From Pedobacter segetis (GTDB lineage Bacteria; Bacteroidota; Bacteroidia; Sphingobacteriales; Sphingobacteriaceae): DNA of 64,000 bases. The first letter of the stretch is position 1; every line of letters starts with the position of its first letter. The DNA is taken from positions 62,001 through 126,000 of the forward strand of contig NZ_JAEHFY010000004.1 of assembly GCF_016623585.1 (NCBI RefSeq), in the 5' to 3' direction. The translations under genes were made by a program, and so were the position numbers. The notes below the pieces were generated by a model. That model worked only from the letters and a program-made list of their open reading frames with translations, did not search any database and was not told the DNA's origin. Positions 9,245-17,925 of this stretch are shown here, piece after piece.

Positions 9245-10762
9245 TCATTCTTGAGTATCTTTTAAACGCATTTGTAATTTTTTGATGATGTATTGATCCG
9301 GATAAGAAAACAGGTAAATTACCGCTCCTTTTTCCCTAGCATATTTATTATTGATCTCTCCAATTTTAACATTGCTTTTAAAATGTGCAATCAAAGACGG
9401 ATAGGGTGTTTCGCCAATAAAAATCAGATGTTTCAGATGGTTTAAATGGGGGAAGTATTTGATATAATCTAAGCTGTAGCAAACCGCATTTTTAATGTTT
9501 TTACTGTAATAATTGATGGCGCCTGTTTGCCCATAATTTTCTGTAAGCACCAATAAATTCTTTCTTTCTGTTTTATGGATTTTTAAGAAAGCACTATCGG
9601 TTTTGTTAGCCATTTCTGTCCAACCGATCATATCGGCAAAATCTTGCTCAATTGGATGCTCTTTGCCATCTTCCCATTTATGCGTACCAAATTTACCGCC
9701 AAAATTACTTCTATTTACAATTTGTGGGGGAGAAAGTATTGGGAAAATTTTTTGGGAAAAATAAGCTATGAGGGCAATATTAAATATTACCAATGTGGGT
9801 TTGATCCAGGCGGTTTTTTTGCTTGATAAAAGTTGATCTAGGTAAATAGCCCCAAAAGCAAAAAGTATAGGATATAAACCCACGGCATAATAGGCTTTGC
9901 CATGTAGATATATAAATAATAAAATGGTGCTTAGGTAGGCAAAAGCCACAATCTTATAAGGTTTAAACGGCTTATAAAACACAATGGCCAATAAGCCCCC
10001 AAACCAAAATGGTATAGCACCAAAAAAGAACTTTACCTGTTCTAGCACAAAATCAATCCTAGAAACATTTTCTAACTGAGTTCTCGCCAGAGTTTTCATG
10101 TGCCAAACTACTGGAAAATGATTTTTTATTTGCCACCAAATATTAGGCGATACAATAAACAATGCCAGCAACATGGCCAGCCAAAAATGTTGGTTAACAA
10201 ATAGTTTTCTTTGCTTGGTAAACGGTAAGCTTACCACCAAGGCCATCAATAAAAAGATAATGTTGTATTTGTTTAAAAGCCCAAAACCAATAGTAATTCC
10301 TAAATAATAAAGGTTAATTTCTTTTTCTGTTTTGATGTATTTGATGATGAAAAAGAAGATTAGCGTATAAAAAAGTATATCGAAAGAATTTGGTTGAAAA
10401 AGAATATTGATCCTCAATAAACCAGAAAATAAAACACAACAGGCAGCAATAATTGCAGCATACAGTGTGCCTTTTAAAACTTTTACGGTTTCCCAAACAA
10501 CCCAAATAGTAAGTGCGCCGGCCAAAGCAGGAAAAAACCTTACCCACAAAAGCCCATTTCCTAACCATTTTATAATTAGTGCTTGCCAACTTGTAAAAGG
10601 CGGAACGGAGGGATAGCCCCATTGCAGGTGATTGGCTTGATCAAGATGTAAAAATTCGTCTCGGTGTAACTCATAAATAGATGAGATCACAAGATATTGA
10701 AAGAGGAATTTCAATAATATAATTGTGATCAAGATATACCAAGGGAATTTTTTATTGATCAT
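9245..10762 (-). CDS. GT39-like polytopic glycosyltransferase (dolichyl-phosphate-mannose transferase family)
   Basis: This 505-residue integral membrane protein has about 10 hydrophobic segments and the N-terminal family motif HRDEFLHLDQANHLQWGYP, whose Asp-Glu pair is the catalytic acid site in the PMT_2/ArnT superfamily. Such enzymes move a sugar from a polyprenyl-phosphate donor to an acceptor on the periplasmic side. The soluble C-terminal third (about 350-505) is typical of the family. The gene sits between the TonB receptor and the lactonase on the same strand, with gaps of about 20 bases, suggesting cotranscription. The acceptor is unknown. Confidence 0.82.
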   Translation of the reverse strand: MINKKFPWYILITIILLKFLFQYLVISSIYELHRDEFLHLDQANHLQWGYPSVPPFTSWQALIIKWLGNGLLWVRFFPALAGALTIWVVWETVKVLKGTLYAAIIAACCVLFSGLLRINILFQPNSFDILFYTLIFFFIIKYIKTEKEINLYYLGITIGFGLLNKYNIIFLLMALVVSLPFTKQRKLFVNQHFWLAMLLALFIVSPNIWWQIKNHFPVVWHMKTLARTQLENVSRIDFVLEQVKFFFGAIPFWFGGLLAIVFYKPFKPYKIVAFAYLSTILLFIYLHGKAYYAVGLYPILFAFGAIYLDQLLSSKKTAWIKPTLVIFNIALIAYFSQKIFPILSPPQIVNRSNFGGKFGTHKWEDGKEHPIEQDFADMIGWTEMANKTDSAFLKIHKTERKNLLVLTENYGQTGAINYYSKNIKNAVCYSLDYIKYFPHLNHLKHLIFIGETPYPSLIAHFKSNVKIGEINNKYAREKGAVIYLFSYPDQYIIKKLQMRLKDTQE

Positions 10763-10783
10763 TTTTGAAATAAGAGACCAAAG

Positions 10784-11908
10784 CTATTTAACGGCGGTCA
10801 TTTTTAAACATACCGGGTTGCCTATGCTCAACATCTTATTGGTATAGGTTAGCAATCCCGTTTTTTTGTTTCTCCTAAAAACATAAATATCGTCAGAATC
10901 TTGGTTGGCTACTAATAAAAACGAATCGGTTGGGTCTATCACAAAATTTCTTGGCGTTTTTCCTAAGCTGCTTTGGGAGCCAATTCTGGTCAATGATCCG
11001 TTTTTGTCATCGATCTTAAATATCACTATTTCATTAGCATCCCCTCTATTGGTAGCATATAAAAACCGTCCATCGTTAGATAAATGAATGTCTGCGCCAC
11101 CGTCTTTTCCGGTAAAACCAACTTGGTCTAGATCTACGATCTTATTTTTGCTAAGTACTTTATCTTTATAATCAAATATGGTAATGGCGGCTTTCATCTC
11201 TGATAGCAGGTATAATTTATCTCCTTTTTTATTAAAAGCAAAGTGCCTTGGGCCAAACCCCGGGTTTATATCTATAAAAGGTTGCGCTGCGCTCTGAAGC
11301 GGGTCTTTTAGTAAAGGTTCGTAATCATAAGCGAATAATTTATCAAGCCCCAGATCTGCATTAAACAAAGTTTTCCCATCATTAGAAAATATAACAGAAT
11401 GGGCATGGGGGCCTAACTGCCTGTTCTTGTTAATGCTGCTCCCTTCATGCTGTATAAGTTGGGCAAGCGGCGCAACGCTACCGTCATTATTTAAAGGCAA
11501 AGCACTTACGCTGCCAGTGCCGTAGTTGGCGGTAAAAACATATTTGTTATCATTGGCAATGCTTATGTAACAAGGCCCGCCACCTATTGTGCTTTGCGTA
11601 TTTATAAAAGAAAGCTCCCCGGTCTTAGAATCGAAGTTAAAAGCATTTACGGCCCCATTTCTATCCTTGCCTTGTTCGCTAACGCTATAAACTTTTGTGC
11701 CATTGTTGTTTATGGCCAAATACGAAGGGTTTTTAATACTGTCTGTTTTAGATTCAAAACTTAGGTTACCGCTTTGCGTATCAAATTTATAAACAAAAAT
11801 GCCGTTGTTTTGACTTTTGGTATAGGTGCCAATTAGCAGGTGCTGGTACCTTTGGGCAACGCTAAAGAATGGGATCAACAATAAAGCTAAAATTATTTTA
11901 ATTTTCAT
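10784..11908 (-). CDS. Secreted lactonase-family beta-propeller (YbhE/6-phosphogluconolactonase-like)
   Basis: The 374-residue protein has a signal peptide (residues 1-18, cleavage after SVAQ) and a seven-bladed beta-propeller of the lactonase family. Typical blade motifs are LLIGTYTKS, GGGPCYISI, GPHAHSVIFS and GFGPRHFAF. E. coli Pgl of this fold hydrolyses 6-phosphogluconolactone in the cytoplasm. The export signal here argues for a periplasmic or outer-membrane substrate, so the 6-phosphogluconolactonase label should be used with care. It probably leads an operon with the GT39-like gene and the TonB receptor, all reading left. Confidence 0.85.
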   Translation of the reverse strand: MKIKIILALLLIPFFSVAQRYQHLLIGTYTKSQNNGIFVYKFDTQSGNLSFESKTDSIKNPSYLAINNNGTKVYSVSEQGKDRNGAVNAFNFDSKTGELSFINTQSTIGGGPCYISIANDNKYVFTANYGTGSVSALPLNNDGSVAPLAQLIQHEGSSINKNRQLGPHAHSVIFSNDGKTLFNADLGLDKLFAYDYEPLLKDPLQSAAQPFIDINPGFGPRHFAFNKKGDKLYLLSEMKAAITIFDYKDKVLSKNKIVDLDQVGFTGKDGGADIHLSNDGRFLYATNRGDANEIVIFKIDDKNGSLTRIGSQSSLGKTPRNFVIDPTDSFLLVANQDSDDIYVFRRNKKTGLLTYTNKMLSIGNPVCLKMTAVK

Positions 11909-12012
11909 CTCGATAAGATTTTTTGGTTAATCCTCAAAAGTGCAAAAAAAAACTAGACTAGCGTAAAATGTAATTTCTTATGTTGGGTTTAATAGAGATG
12001 CGCCATTAACGC

Positions 12013-12045
12013 AAAAAAGGCTTCCTTTGGGAGGAAAGCCTTTTC
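12013..12045. terminator. Strong GC-containing hairpin in a divergent intergenic region
   Basis: The arms AAAAGGCTTCCT and AGGAAAGCCTTTT (one bulged A) enclose a five-base loop and have A and T runs on both sides, as a bidirectional terminator would. It is odd that it lies between two divergent genes (lactonase starts at 11908, aat at 12161), where no visible gene needs terminating. It may instead end a small untranslated RNA or attenuate aat transcription. Confidence 0.55.
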
Positions 12046-12160
12046 TAAAAAACCAAAAACTAAAACTTTATAAAACCAATCTAGATTTTATTGTGTAATC
12101 GCTTACTTTTTTAAGACTAAAGCAAAACAAAAAGGTTTAATTAGATTTATAATTTAAAGT

Positions 12161-12787
12161 ATGGTTTATAGGTTAACCAAAGAACTTGTTTTTCCAGATC
12201 CTTCATTGGCAGATGAAGATGGGTTATTGGCAGTGGGCGGAGATTTATCCCCACAGCGTTTAATGCTTGCCTATCAAAACGGGATTTTTCCATGGTTTGG
12301 CGAAGGATCGCCGATTTTCTGGTATAGCCCAAAAGAACGTTTTGTGTTGTACCCCGCCGATGTTAAAATAAGCAAAAGCATGAGGCAGGTTTTAAATTCT
12401 AACAGGTTTAAAATTACTTTGAACAAGGTATTTAAGGAGGTAATTATGGCTTGCGCCGATGCTAAGCGAGAAGGGCAAGATGGCACATGGATAACCCCAG
12501 AAATGCAAGAAGCTTATTTTAAGCTATACCAAATGGGTTATGCACATTCTGTTGAAGTTTGGGAAAACGAAGTGTTGGTTGGCGGATTGTACGGAGTGTT
12601 TGTAAATAAGGTTTTTTGTGGAGAGTCTATGTTCTCTAAAAAAAGCAATACCTCAAAATTGGCGTTGATCTGGCTTTGTAAAAACACCAATATTGATTTA
12701 ATAGATTGCCAGGTACACTCTAGCCATCTAGAAAGAATGGGGGCTAAATTAATGGATAGAAGATCGTTTTTCGAGTATTTAAAATAG
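12161..12787 (+). CDS. aat: Leucyl/phenylalanyl-tRNA-protein transferase
   Basis: Aat attaches Leu or Phe to N-terminal Arg or Lys of proteins and so creates N-degrons for ClpS/ClpAP. The 208 residues match the family. The signature region LLAVGGDLSPQRLMLAYQNGIFP and the WYSPKERFVL block are present near the N terminus. The GLYGVFVNKVFCGESMFS block is in the middle, followed by IDCQVHSSHLERMGA. The gene appears monocistronic: a hairpin lies upstream and an oppositely oriented secreted-protein gene ends eight bases downstream. Confidence 0.95.
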   Translation: MVYRLTKELVFPDPSLADEDGLLAVGGDLSPQRLMLAYQNGIFPWFGEGSPIFWYSPKERFVLYPADVKISKSMRQVLNSNRFKITLNKVFKEVIMACADAKREGQDGTWITPEMQEAYFKLYQMGYAHSVEVWENEVLVGGLYGVFVNKVFCGESMFSKKSNTSKLALIWLCKNTNIDLIDCQVHSSHLERMGAKLMDRRSFFEYLK

Positions 12788-12794
12788 CAAGCGT

Positions 12795-13454
12795 TTACTT
12801 TAAGGCGTAATAAAAATCGAACACTTTAACCAAGTCTAGGTTGTTTTTAAAATCAATGTTTTCTTTCTTCAGAAAAGTTTCAACCTGTGCGCCTTGATCT
12901 TTAAATATCTGTAAGAACTCTTTTTTAGAGGGTTTAAATTTTTCCATTTTACCGTCTTTGTACAGGTAATAAGAATTGTTTTCGTTAAATTTCTTCTCGG
13001 TAGTAGCAGAGCCATAAGCTTTGGTCTCGGTTATGTATTTACTTGCCTTAAATAAAAGCAATACATCAGAACCCTTAAACAACACTTGGTAAAAACTTTT
13101 GTTATCAAAATTATCTACCTCCGGAAAACCATTTGTAAAAATTTCCTTTCCGGTAACTTTATCCAAAACAAAAGTTTTTATAGAATCTACAAAAGCCATC
13201 GGAATGTTCTTATCGGCCATGAAATAAATTTCGTCTTTTACGATATCATATTTTAGCGCTAATTTATCATGCGTTACCCCGCCTTTTGTCACCACCGATC
13301 CATCGCTCCAATAATCATATAAATACGGATTTCCTATTACATCTGTATAGGCTTTAAAAGATAATGGTTTGCCAGAAATATCTTGAAGATATTGTGCTTT
13401 TGTGTTAAGGCTTATAATAAAAAAAAATAAAATGGTAATATTGAAGCTTTTCAT
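12795..13454 (-). CDS. Secreted protein of unknown function
   Basis: I place the start at 13454, giving MKSFNITILFFFIISLNTKAQ, a clear signal peptide; the longer frame upstream to 13571 would put this hydrophobic stretch internally and overlap the divergent gene. The mature 200 or so residues contain no motif I recognise. They look beta-rich and carry a GKPLSF...DVIGNPYLYDYW region near the start. It converges with aat and starts only 35 bases from the divergent gene at 13490, so the two share a very short promoter region. Periplasmic or outer-surface location is inferred from the signal. Confidence 0.72.
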   Translation of the reverse strand: MKSFNITILFFFIISLNTKAQYLQDISGKPLSFKAYTDVIGNPYLYDYWSDGSVVTKGGVTHDKLALKYDIVKDEIYFMADKNIPMAFVDSIKTFVLDKVTGKEIFTNGFPEVDNFDNKSFYQVLFKGSDVLLLFKASKYITETKAYGSATTEKKFNENNSYYLYKDGKMEKFKPSKKEFLQIFKDQGAQVETFLKKENIDFKNNLDLVKVFDFYYALK

Positions 13455-13489
13455 ATTCAGTAAATTTTTAATCAGATAATGTAAAAATA

Positions 13490-14332
13490 ATGAAAAAAAT
13501 ATTCTTGATAGGTGCCATGCTCTTATTTTTGTTAGGGGCAAAAGCTCAAAAAAACGATGGTACGGTTTCATCGTTGATCAAAACGGAAAACTATTTTAAT
13601 GAAGAAGTAGCCAAAGAAGGCATATCTGAGGCATTTTTGAAAATGACGGGCAAAAACGGCGTGGTTTTTAGGCCTAACCCGGTTAATATCAAACAATATT
13701 ATAATCAAAACCCCTCAAAGGCCACTAATTTATCGTGGCAGCCCGAGTTTGCCATGATCTCTAAAGATGGCGAACTAGGTTTTACAACTGGCTTATATAC
13801 ACTTAATAACGAACAGCCTTCTTTTGGGCATTACCTTTCTATCTGGAGGTCTAATCAACAAAAGAAATGGGAATTGGCTTTAGATGCCGGTATTGCCCAT
13901 GATAAGCCTATTGCAGATGCAAAGCAAGTATTCTTAGACCCCTCTGATTATAAATACCCAAAGCTAATTGGCCCCAAAAAGATGAAGATGAGGGAAGATA
14001 TTGTTTTTAGCACAGATCTGTTACTTAGTAAAGCTTTAAACCAAACTGGCAATAAGAACTTTAAAGATTTTTATGCCGATGAAGTGAGGTATTACTTTCC
14101 GGGTAAATTACCAATTATAGGGAAGGCAAATGCCGTAAATTTTATTTACGGTATGGGCAAACAGGTTACAAGTTACCCCAACTTTGTTGATAGGGCTTTT
14201 AGTGGAGATTTAGCCTACACCAACGGAAAAGCAACCATTGGACAAAAAAAGTACAACTACATAAGGATATGGCAAAAAGATGCACAAAGTAAATGGAATA
14301 TTATTTTAGACATGTATTTAGAGGCAGAATAA
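13490..14332 (+). CDS. Secreted protein, SnoaL/DUF4440-like
   Basis: The 280-residue protein starts with a signal peptide (MKKIFLIGAMLLFLLGAKAQ). Two halves, about 30-145 and 175-280, each resemble the NTF2/SnoaL-like fold: helices, then NPVNIKQYY and later GQKKYNYIRIWQKD..KWNIILDM, the usual terminal strand pattern of DUF4440 proteins. The family includes enzymes and binding proteins, so no activity is assigned. It diverges from the gene at 12795-13454 with 35 bases between start codons and is followed by a small gene 51 bases downstream. Confidence 0.72.
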   Translation: MKKIFLIGAMLLFLLGAKAQKNDGTVSSLIKTENYFNEEVAKEGISEAFLKMTGKNGVVFRPNPVNIKQYYNQNPSKATNLSWQPEFAMISKDGELGFTTGLYTLNNEQPSFGHYLSIWRSNQQKKWELALDAGIAHDKPIADAKQVFLDPSDYKYPKLIGPKKMKMREDIVFSTDLLLSKALNQTGNKNFKDFYADEVRYYFPGKLPIIGKANAVNFIYGMGKQVTSYPNFVDRAFSGDLAYTNGKATIGQKKYNYIRIWQKDAQSKWNIILDMYLEAE

Positions 14333-14383
14333 CTATTTTACTGTTTAGGTATGAATTTTGTTTTAAATCAATCAAAAATTATC

Positions 14384-14707
14384 ATGAAAATGAATGCCAG
14401 CAATAATGATTACGATACGCTTTCTGAAGCAATGAACGGTTTAAAGAAATTGGGCTACACTTATGAGTTTGATTTTAAGGAGGGCAAATTAAAAAGCAAC
14501 GATGGTGGTAAAGAGTTTGAAAAACATGAACTAAAGATAATAGAAATCCATCGTTTTGAAGGGATGAGCAACCCAGATGATAACTCTATTTTGTACGCGA
14601 TACACTGTGCCGACGATTCTAAAGGTTTATTGGTTGATGCTTACGGGATGTATGCCGATCCCCAGAAAACAAAATTTTTGGAGGGTGTAGAGATACTAAC
14701 AGAGTAA
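14384..14707 (+). CDS. Small conserved Bacteroidota protein, often labelled phosphoribosylpyrophosphate synthetase
   Basis: The protein is about 107 residues long if it starts at MKMNASNNDYDTLSEA (14384); an upstream in-frame ATG at 14351 would add eleven residues. Similar short proteins in Bacteroidota are commonly named phosphoribosylpyrophosphate synthetase, but it has no PRPP-binding loop or PRTase fold motif and is a third of the enzyme's length. The name should therefore not be trusted. Visible features are an LSEAMNGLKKLGYTYEFDF start and a conserved ILYAIHC...GLLVDAYGMYAD region. The function is unknown. Confidence 0.7.
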   Translation: MKMNASNNDYDTLSEAMNGLKKLGYTYEFDFKEGKLKSNDGGKEFEKHELKIIEIHRFEGMSNPDDNSILYAIHCADDSKGLLVDAYGMYADPQKTKFLEGVEILTE

Positions 14708-14887
14708 AGGCCTTGATAATTTTTTGAGGTTTATATAAAGGATTTTGGAAATAAAATTGCTTAAAGGTTAGCATTAATAAATTGCCGAGATTTTTGGCTA
14801 ACATTACAAACCAACCAATTCTTGCTATCTTTGTAAAACCGATAAAAAAATGTGATCAATCCCAAACCTTAACCCCCAGTCATTCCC

Positions 14888-15871
14888 GTGTCCTTTTTCC
14901 TAATCTCAATTTTTTGCTTGTTTGTACTTGAGGTTATTTATTTCAAAATAGCCGATCGTTTCAACATCATAGATAAACCAAACCTTCGTAGCTCTCATAC
15001 CCAAATAACCTTAAGGGGCGGGGGCATTATATTTCCTTTAGCGTTGATCATAGGGGTAATGGTTATCGAGCCTTCTCAATATTTTTTGGCGATTGGCGTT
15101 TTTGCGATCGCAACCATCAGCTTTTTAGATGATATAATGACGCTCAATAATAAGCTGAGGATCGGGCTCCACCTTGTTTCTGTATTATTAATCTTAACGC
15201 AGGTATTCTTTAACCAAAACATTTCTTTTTCCTTTAATCTTGCCTCTTGCCTCTTGATTATCGTTTCCCTCATCATTATCATCGGTATCATCAACGCATA
15301 TAATTTTATGGATGGGATAAACGGGATAACGGTTTTGTATTCTTACGTTACCATTGCAACCTGTTTTTATCTTCAAAAATTCTTGAACATCCATTTATTG
15401 CAGGATCCAATTTTTTATCTGTTGATTGCTTCACTCTTGGTATTCGGTTTTTTTAATCTCAGAAAAAAAGCTAAAACGTTTGCCGGCGATGTAGGTAGCA
15501 TAACCATGGCATTGATCATCAGCTTTTTTCTGTTAACGCTAATTGCGGCAACAAATAATCTAAAGTGGGTTTTGTTATTGGGAATTTATGGTTTAGATGC
15601 AGTAGCAACAATTATTTGTAGGATTATTAGAAAAGAGAATATTTTTGATGCACACCGTTCTCATTTTTATCAATACCTGGCAAACGATAGGAAATGGCCT
15701 CACGTTTTGATTGCTGTATTATACGCCTCATTGCAAATGCTGTTAAATGTAACTTTGATAAATTTAGAAAGCCCGGTGCTGATCATAGGGATATTTATGG
15801 TGTTTATAATGGCCTATGCTACCTTAAGGTTAAGTTTAGAAGGGAAAAAAAGGTTGTTTTTTAAATATTAA
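14888..15871 (+). CDS. MraY/WecA-like polyprenyl-phosphate sugar-phosphate transferase
   Basis: This 327-residue protein has about ten membrane segments. It carries the conserved loops of the MraY/WecA/TagO family: LDDIMTLNN (metal-binding Asp pair, about residues 78-86), NAYNFMDGINGI (about 136-147), AGDVGS (about 198-203) and HRSHFYQ near the C terminus. These enzymes load a sugar phosphate onto undecaprenyl phosphate at the inner face of the membrane and so start an O-antigen or capsule unit. The start codon is GTG. Together with the genes to 20784 it forms a surface-polysaccharide block. The sugar (GlcNAc, FucNAc or related) is not determinable. Confidence 0.88.
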   Translation: MSFFLISIFCLFVLEVIYFKIADRFNIIDKPNLRSSHTQITLRGGGIIFPLALIIGVMVIEPSQYFLAIGVFAIATISFLDDIMTLNNKLRIGLHLVSVLLILTQVFFNQNISFSFNLASCLLIIVSLIIIIGIINAYNFMDGINGITVLYSYVTIATCFYLQKFLNIHLLQDPIFYLLIASLLVFGFFNLRKKAKTFAGDVGSITMALIISFFLLTLIAATNNLKWVLLLGIYGLDAVATIICRIIRKENIFDAHRSHFYQYLANDRKWPHVLIAVLYASLQMLLNVTLINLESPVLIIGIFMVFIMAYATLRLSLEGKKRLFFKY

Positions 15872-16002
15872 AAAATTTTTAACCTATAAAGGGCAGCTTA
15901 AAAAGCTCGACCAAAAGATGGTTTTAAAAACTCATTTTAGCATCATGTTCAACTAAATAAAACTATTGGTATATTTGGCAACATAATTAAACAAAATTCC
16001 CT

Positions 16003-17925
16003 ATGTTTAAAAGAATAAATATTGTCCCTCGTTGGCTAATCTTCTGCATAGATTTAACTTTTTGCGCCTTAGCACTTATCTTTTCTTATTTCTTAAGGTT
16101 TAATTTTGAAGCTTCCCAAATAGATATAAATGAGCTGAGCAGGAACACGCTCATCTTTTTGGGTATAAACTGTCTGGTTTTCTTTAATGTAAAAACTTAT
16201 GCGGGTATTGTAAGATATACCAGCGCACAAGATTCTTTCCGTATTTTATTTAGTATTTCTATAAGCAACGCTTTTTTTATTCTTTGCAACCTATTTCTAC
16301 TATCTTTTAACAAACCGCAAATAATCCCAAATGTGGTAGTGGTAATTACCGGTCTATCAAGTTTTGTGATGTTGATTACCTACCGTGTTTTGGTTAAATA
16401 CTTTTTTATGTATATCAAAAACATGAGATTGGATAAAAGGAGAGTAATTATTTACGGAGCAGGGGAAACAGGGGTGGCCACAAAAAGGCAGCTAGACTCT
16501 AACCCGAGCGTAAACATGAGCGTGGTAGCTTTTGTTGATGACGACCCGCGTAAAAAAGGAAAAGTGGTAGATAGCGTTAAGATCTATCATACAGACGACC
16601 TGCAAAAGATCATTGAGTTTGAAAAGATAGATGACCTAATCTTATCCTCTCATAGGATTTCTACAGATAGAAAAAACAGAGCGGTTGATCTTTGTTTGGA
16701 TCATAACGTAAAGGTGTTAAATGTACCACCTTTAAAAAATTGGGTAAATGGCTCTTTTAAGGTAGCCCAAATCAAAAACATTAAGATAGAAGACCTTTTA
16801 GAAAGGGATACCATAAAAATTGAAGAGAACTTGATTAGGGAGCAAGTTAAAGGAAAAAGGGTGTTGGTTACAGGTGCCGCGGGATCTATCGGTAGTGAGA
16901 TCGTAAGGCAATTAATGAAATTTCAACCCCAGATCATCATTCTCAATGATATGGCAGAAACGGCACTTCACGAGCTGCAATTAGAACTTCAAGACAATAA
17001 TATCACTAATAATTTTATTGCTTTTATTGGCGATGTGAGAAATAGGAATAGGATGCAATTTATGTTTGAAACATTTAAGCCTCATTTTGTTTATCATGCG
17101 GCAGCTTATAAACATGTGCCAATGATGGAAAGCAACCCCTCTGAGGCCATTTGTACCAACGTTGGCGGAACCAAGATAATTGCAGATTTATCTGTAAAGT
17201 ACAAGGTAGATAAATTTGTGATGGTCTCAACAGATAAGGCCGTAAAGCCAACCAACGTGATGGGTGCTTCTAAAAGGATCGCAGAAATCTACGTACAGTC
17301 TTTTTCTAACCTAATAGAGACCCAAAATCTTACCGCAAAAAACGGGGCGTTTATACACACCAAGTTTATAACCACCAGGTTTGGGAATGTTTTAGGTTCT
17401 AATGGTTCGGTAATCCCTCGTTTTAAAGAGCAAATCCAAAAAGGGGGACCAATTACGGTAACGCATCCAGATATTACAAGATATTTCATGACCATACCAG
17501 AGGCCTGTCGTTTGGTTTTGGAGGCTGGCACAATGGGGCAGGGCGGAGAGATCTTTATTTTCGATATGGGGCAATCCGTAAAAATAGTAGAATTGGCCAA
17601 GAAAATGATAAAGCTTTCTGGTTTGATCCCAAATCAAGATATTAAGATCGAATTTACTGGTTTGAGACCGGGAGAGAAACTTTACGAGGAATTGTTGAAC
17701 AACCAAGAAAACAACCTCCCTACACATCATCATAAAATTATGGTTGCAAAAGTGATGGTTTACGATTTTGATAAAGTAAGCAAAGAGGTAGATAAACTAA
17801 TTGATACCGCCTGCTATTACAAAGATAAAGAAGTGGTACGGTTGATGAAAAAAATTGTCCCAGAGTACAAAAGCAATAACTCTATTTATGAAGAATTGGA
17901 TAATTTAGAAGCAATAGCCGTATAA
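16003..17925 (+). CDS. CapD/WbpM-type UDP-sugar 4,6-dehydratase (FlaA1/PglF family), membrane-anchored
   Basis: The 640-residue protein has four N-terminal membrane helices (about 10-135), a first nucleotide-binding module (VIIYGAGETG, about 148-157) and a C-terminal SDR dehydratase domain starting at VTGAAGSIGSE (about 288). The catalytic region reads STDKAVKPTNVMGASKR, so Met replaces the usual Tyr of YxxxK; this Ser-Met-Lys arrangement is characteristic of WbpM and relatives. It should convert UDP-GlcNAc to a 4-keto-6-deoxy sugar for surface glycan synthesis. The stop overlaps the next gene's start (TAATG), suggesting coupling with the outer-membrane protein that follows. Confidence 0.92.
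   Translation: MFKRINIVPRWLIFCIDLTFCALALIFSYFLRFNFEASQIDINELSRNTLIFLGINCLVFFNVKTYAGIVRYTSAQDSFRILFSISISNAFFILCNLFLLSFNKPQIIPNVVVVITGLSSFVMLITYRVLVKYFFMYIKNMRLDKRRVIIYGAGETGVATKRQLDSNPSVNMSVVAFVDDDPRKKGKVVDSVKIYHTDDLQKIIEFEKIDDLILSSHRISTDRKNRAVDLCLDHNVKVLNVPPLKNWVNGSFKVAQIKNIKIEDLLERDTIKIEENLIREQVKGKRVLVTGAAGSIGSEIVRQLMKFQPQIIILNDMAETALHELQLELQDNNITNNFIAFIGDVRNRNRMQFMFETFKPHFVYHAAAYKHVPMMESNPSEAICTNVGGTKIIADLSVKYKVDKFVMVSTDKAVKPTNVMGASKRIAEIYVQSFSNLIETQNLTAKNGAFIHTKFITTRFGNVLGSNGSVIPRFKEQIQKGGPITVTHPDITRYFMTIPEACRLVLEAGTMGQGGEIFIFDMGQSVKIVELAKKMIKLSGLIPNQDIKIEFTGLRPGEKLYEELLNNQENNLPTHHHKIMVAKVMVYDFDKVSKEVDKLIDTACYYKDKEVVRLMKKIVPEYKSNNSIYEELDNLEAIAV

Noticed and set aside
13455-13571. N-terminal extension of the secreted protein at 12795-13454
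   Set aside because: It would bury the signal peptide and overlap the divergent gene at 13490.
14351-14707. Phosphoribosylpyrophosphate synthetase activity
   Set aside because: The protein is far too short and lacks the PRPP loop, so only the customary label, not the function, could be transferred.
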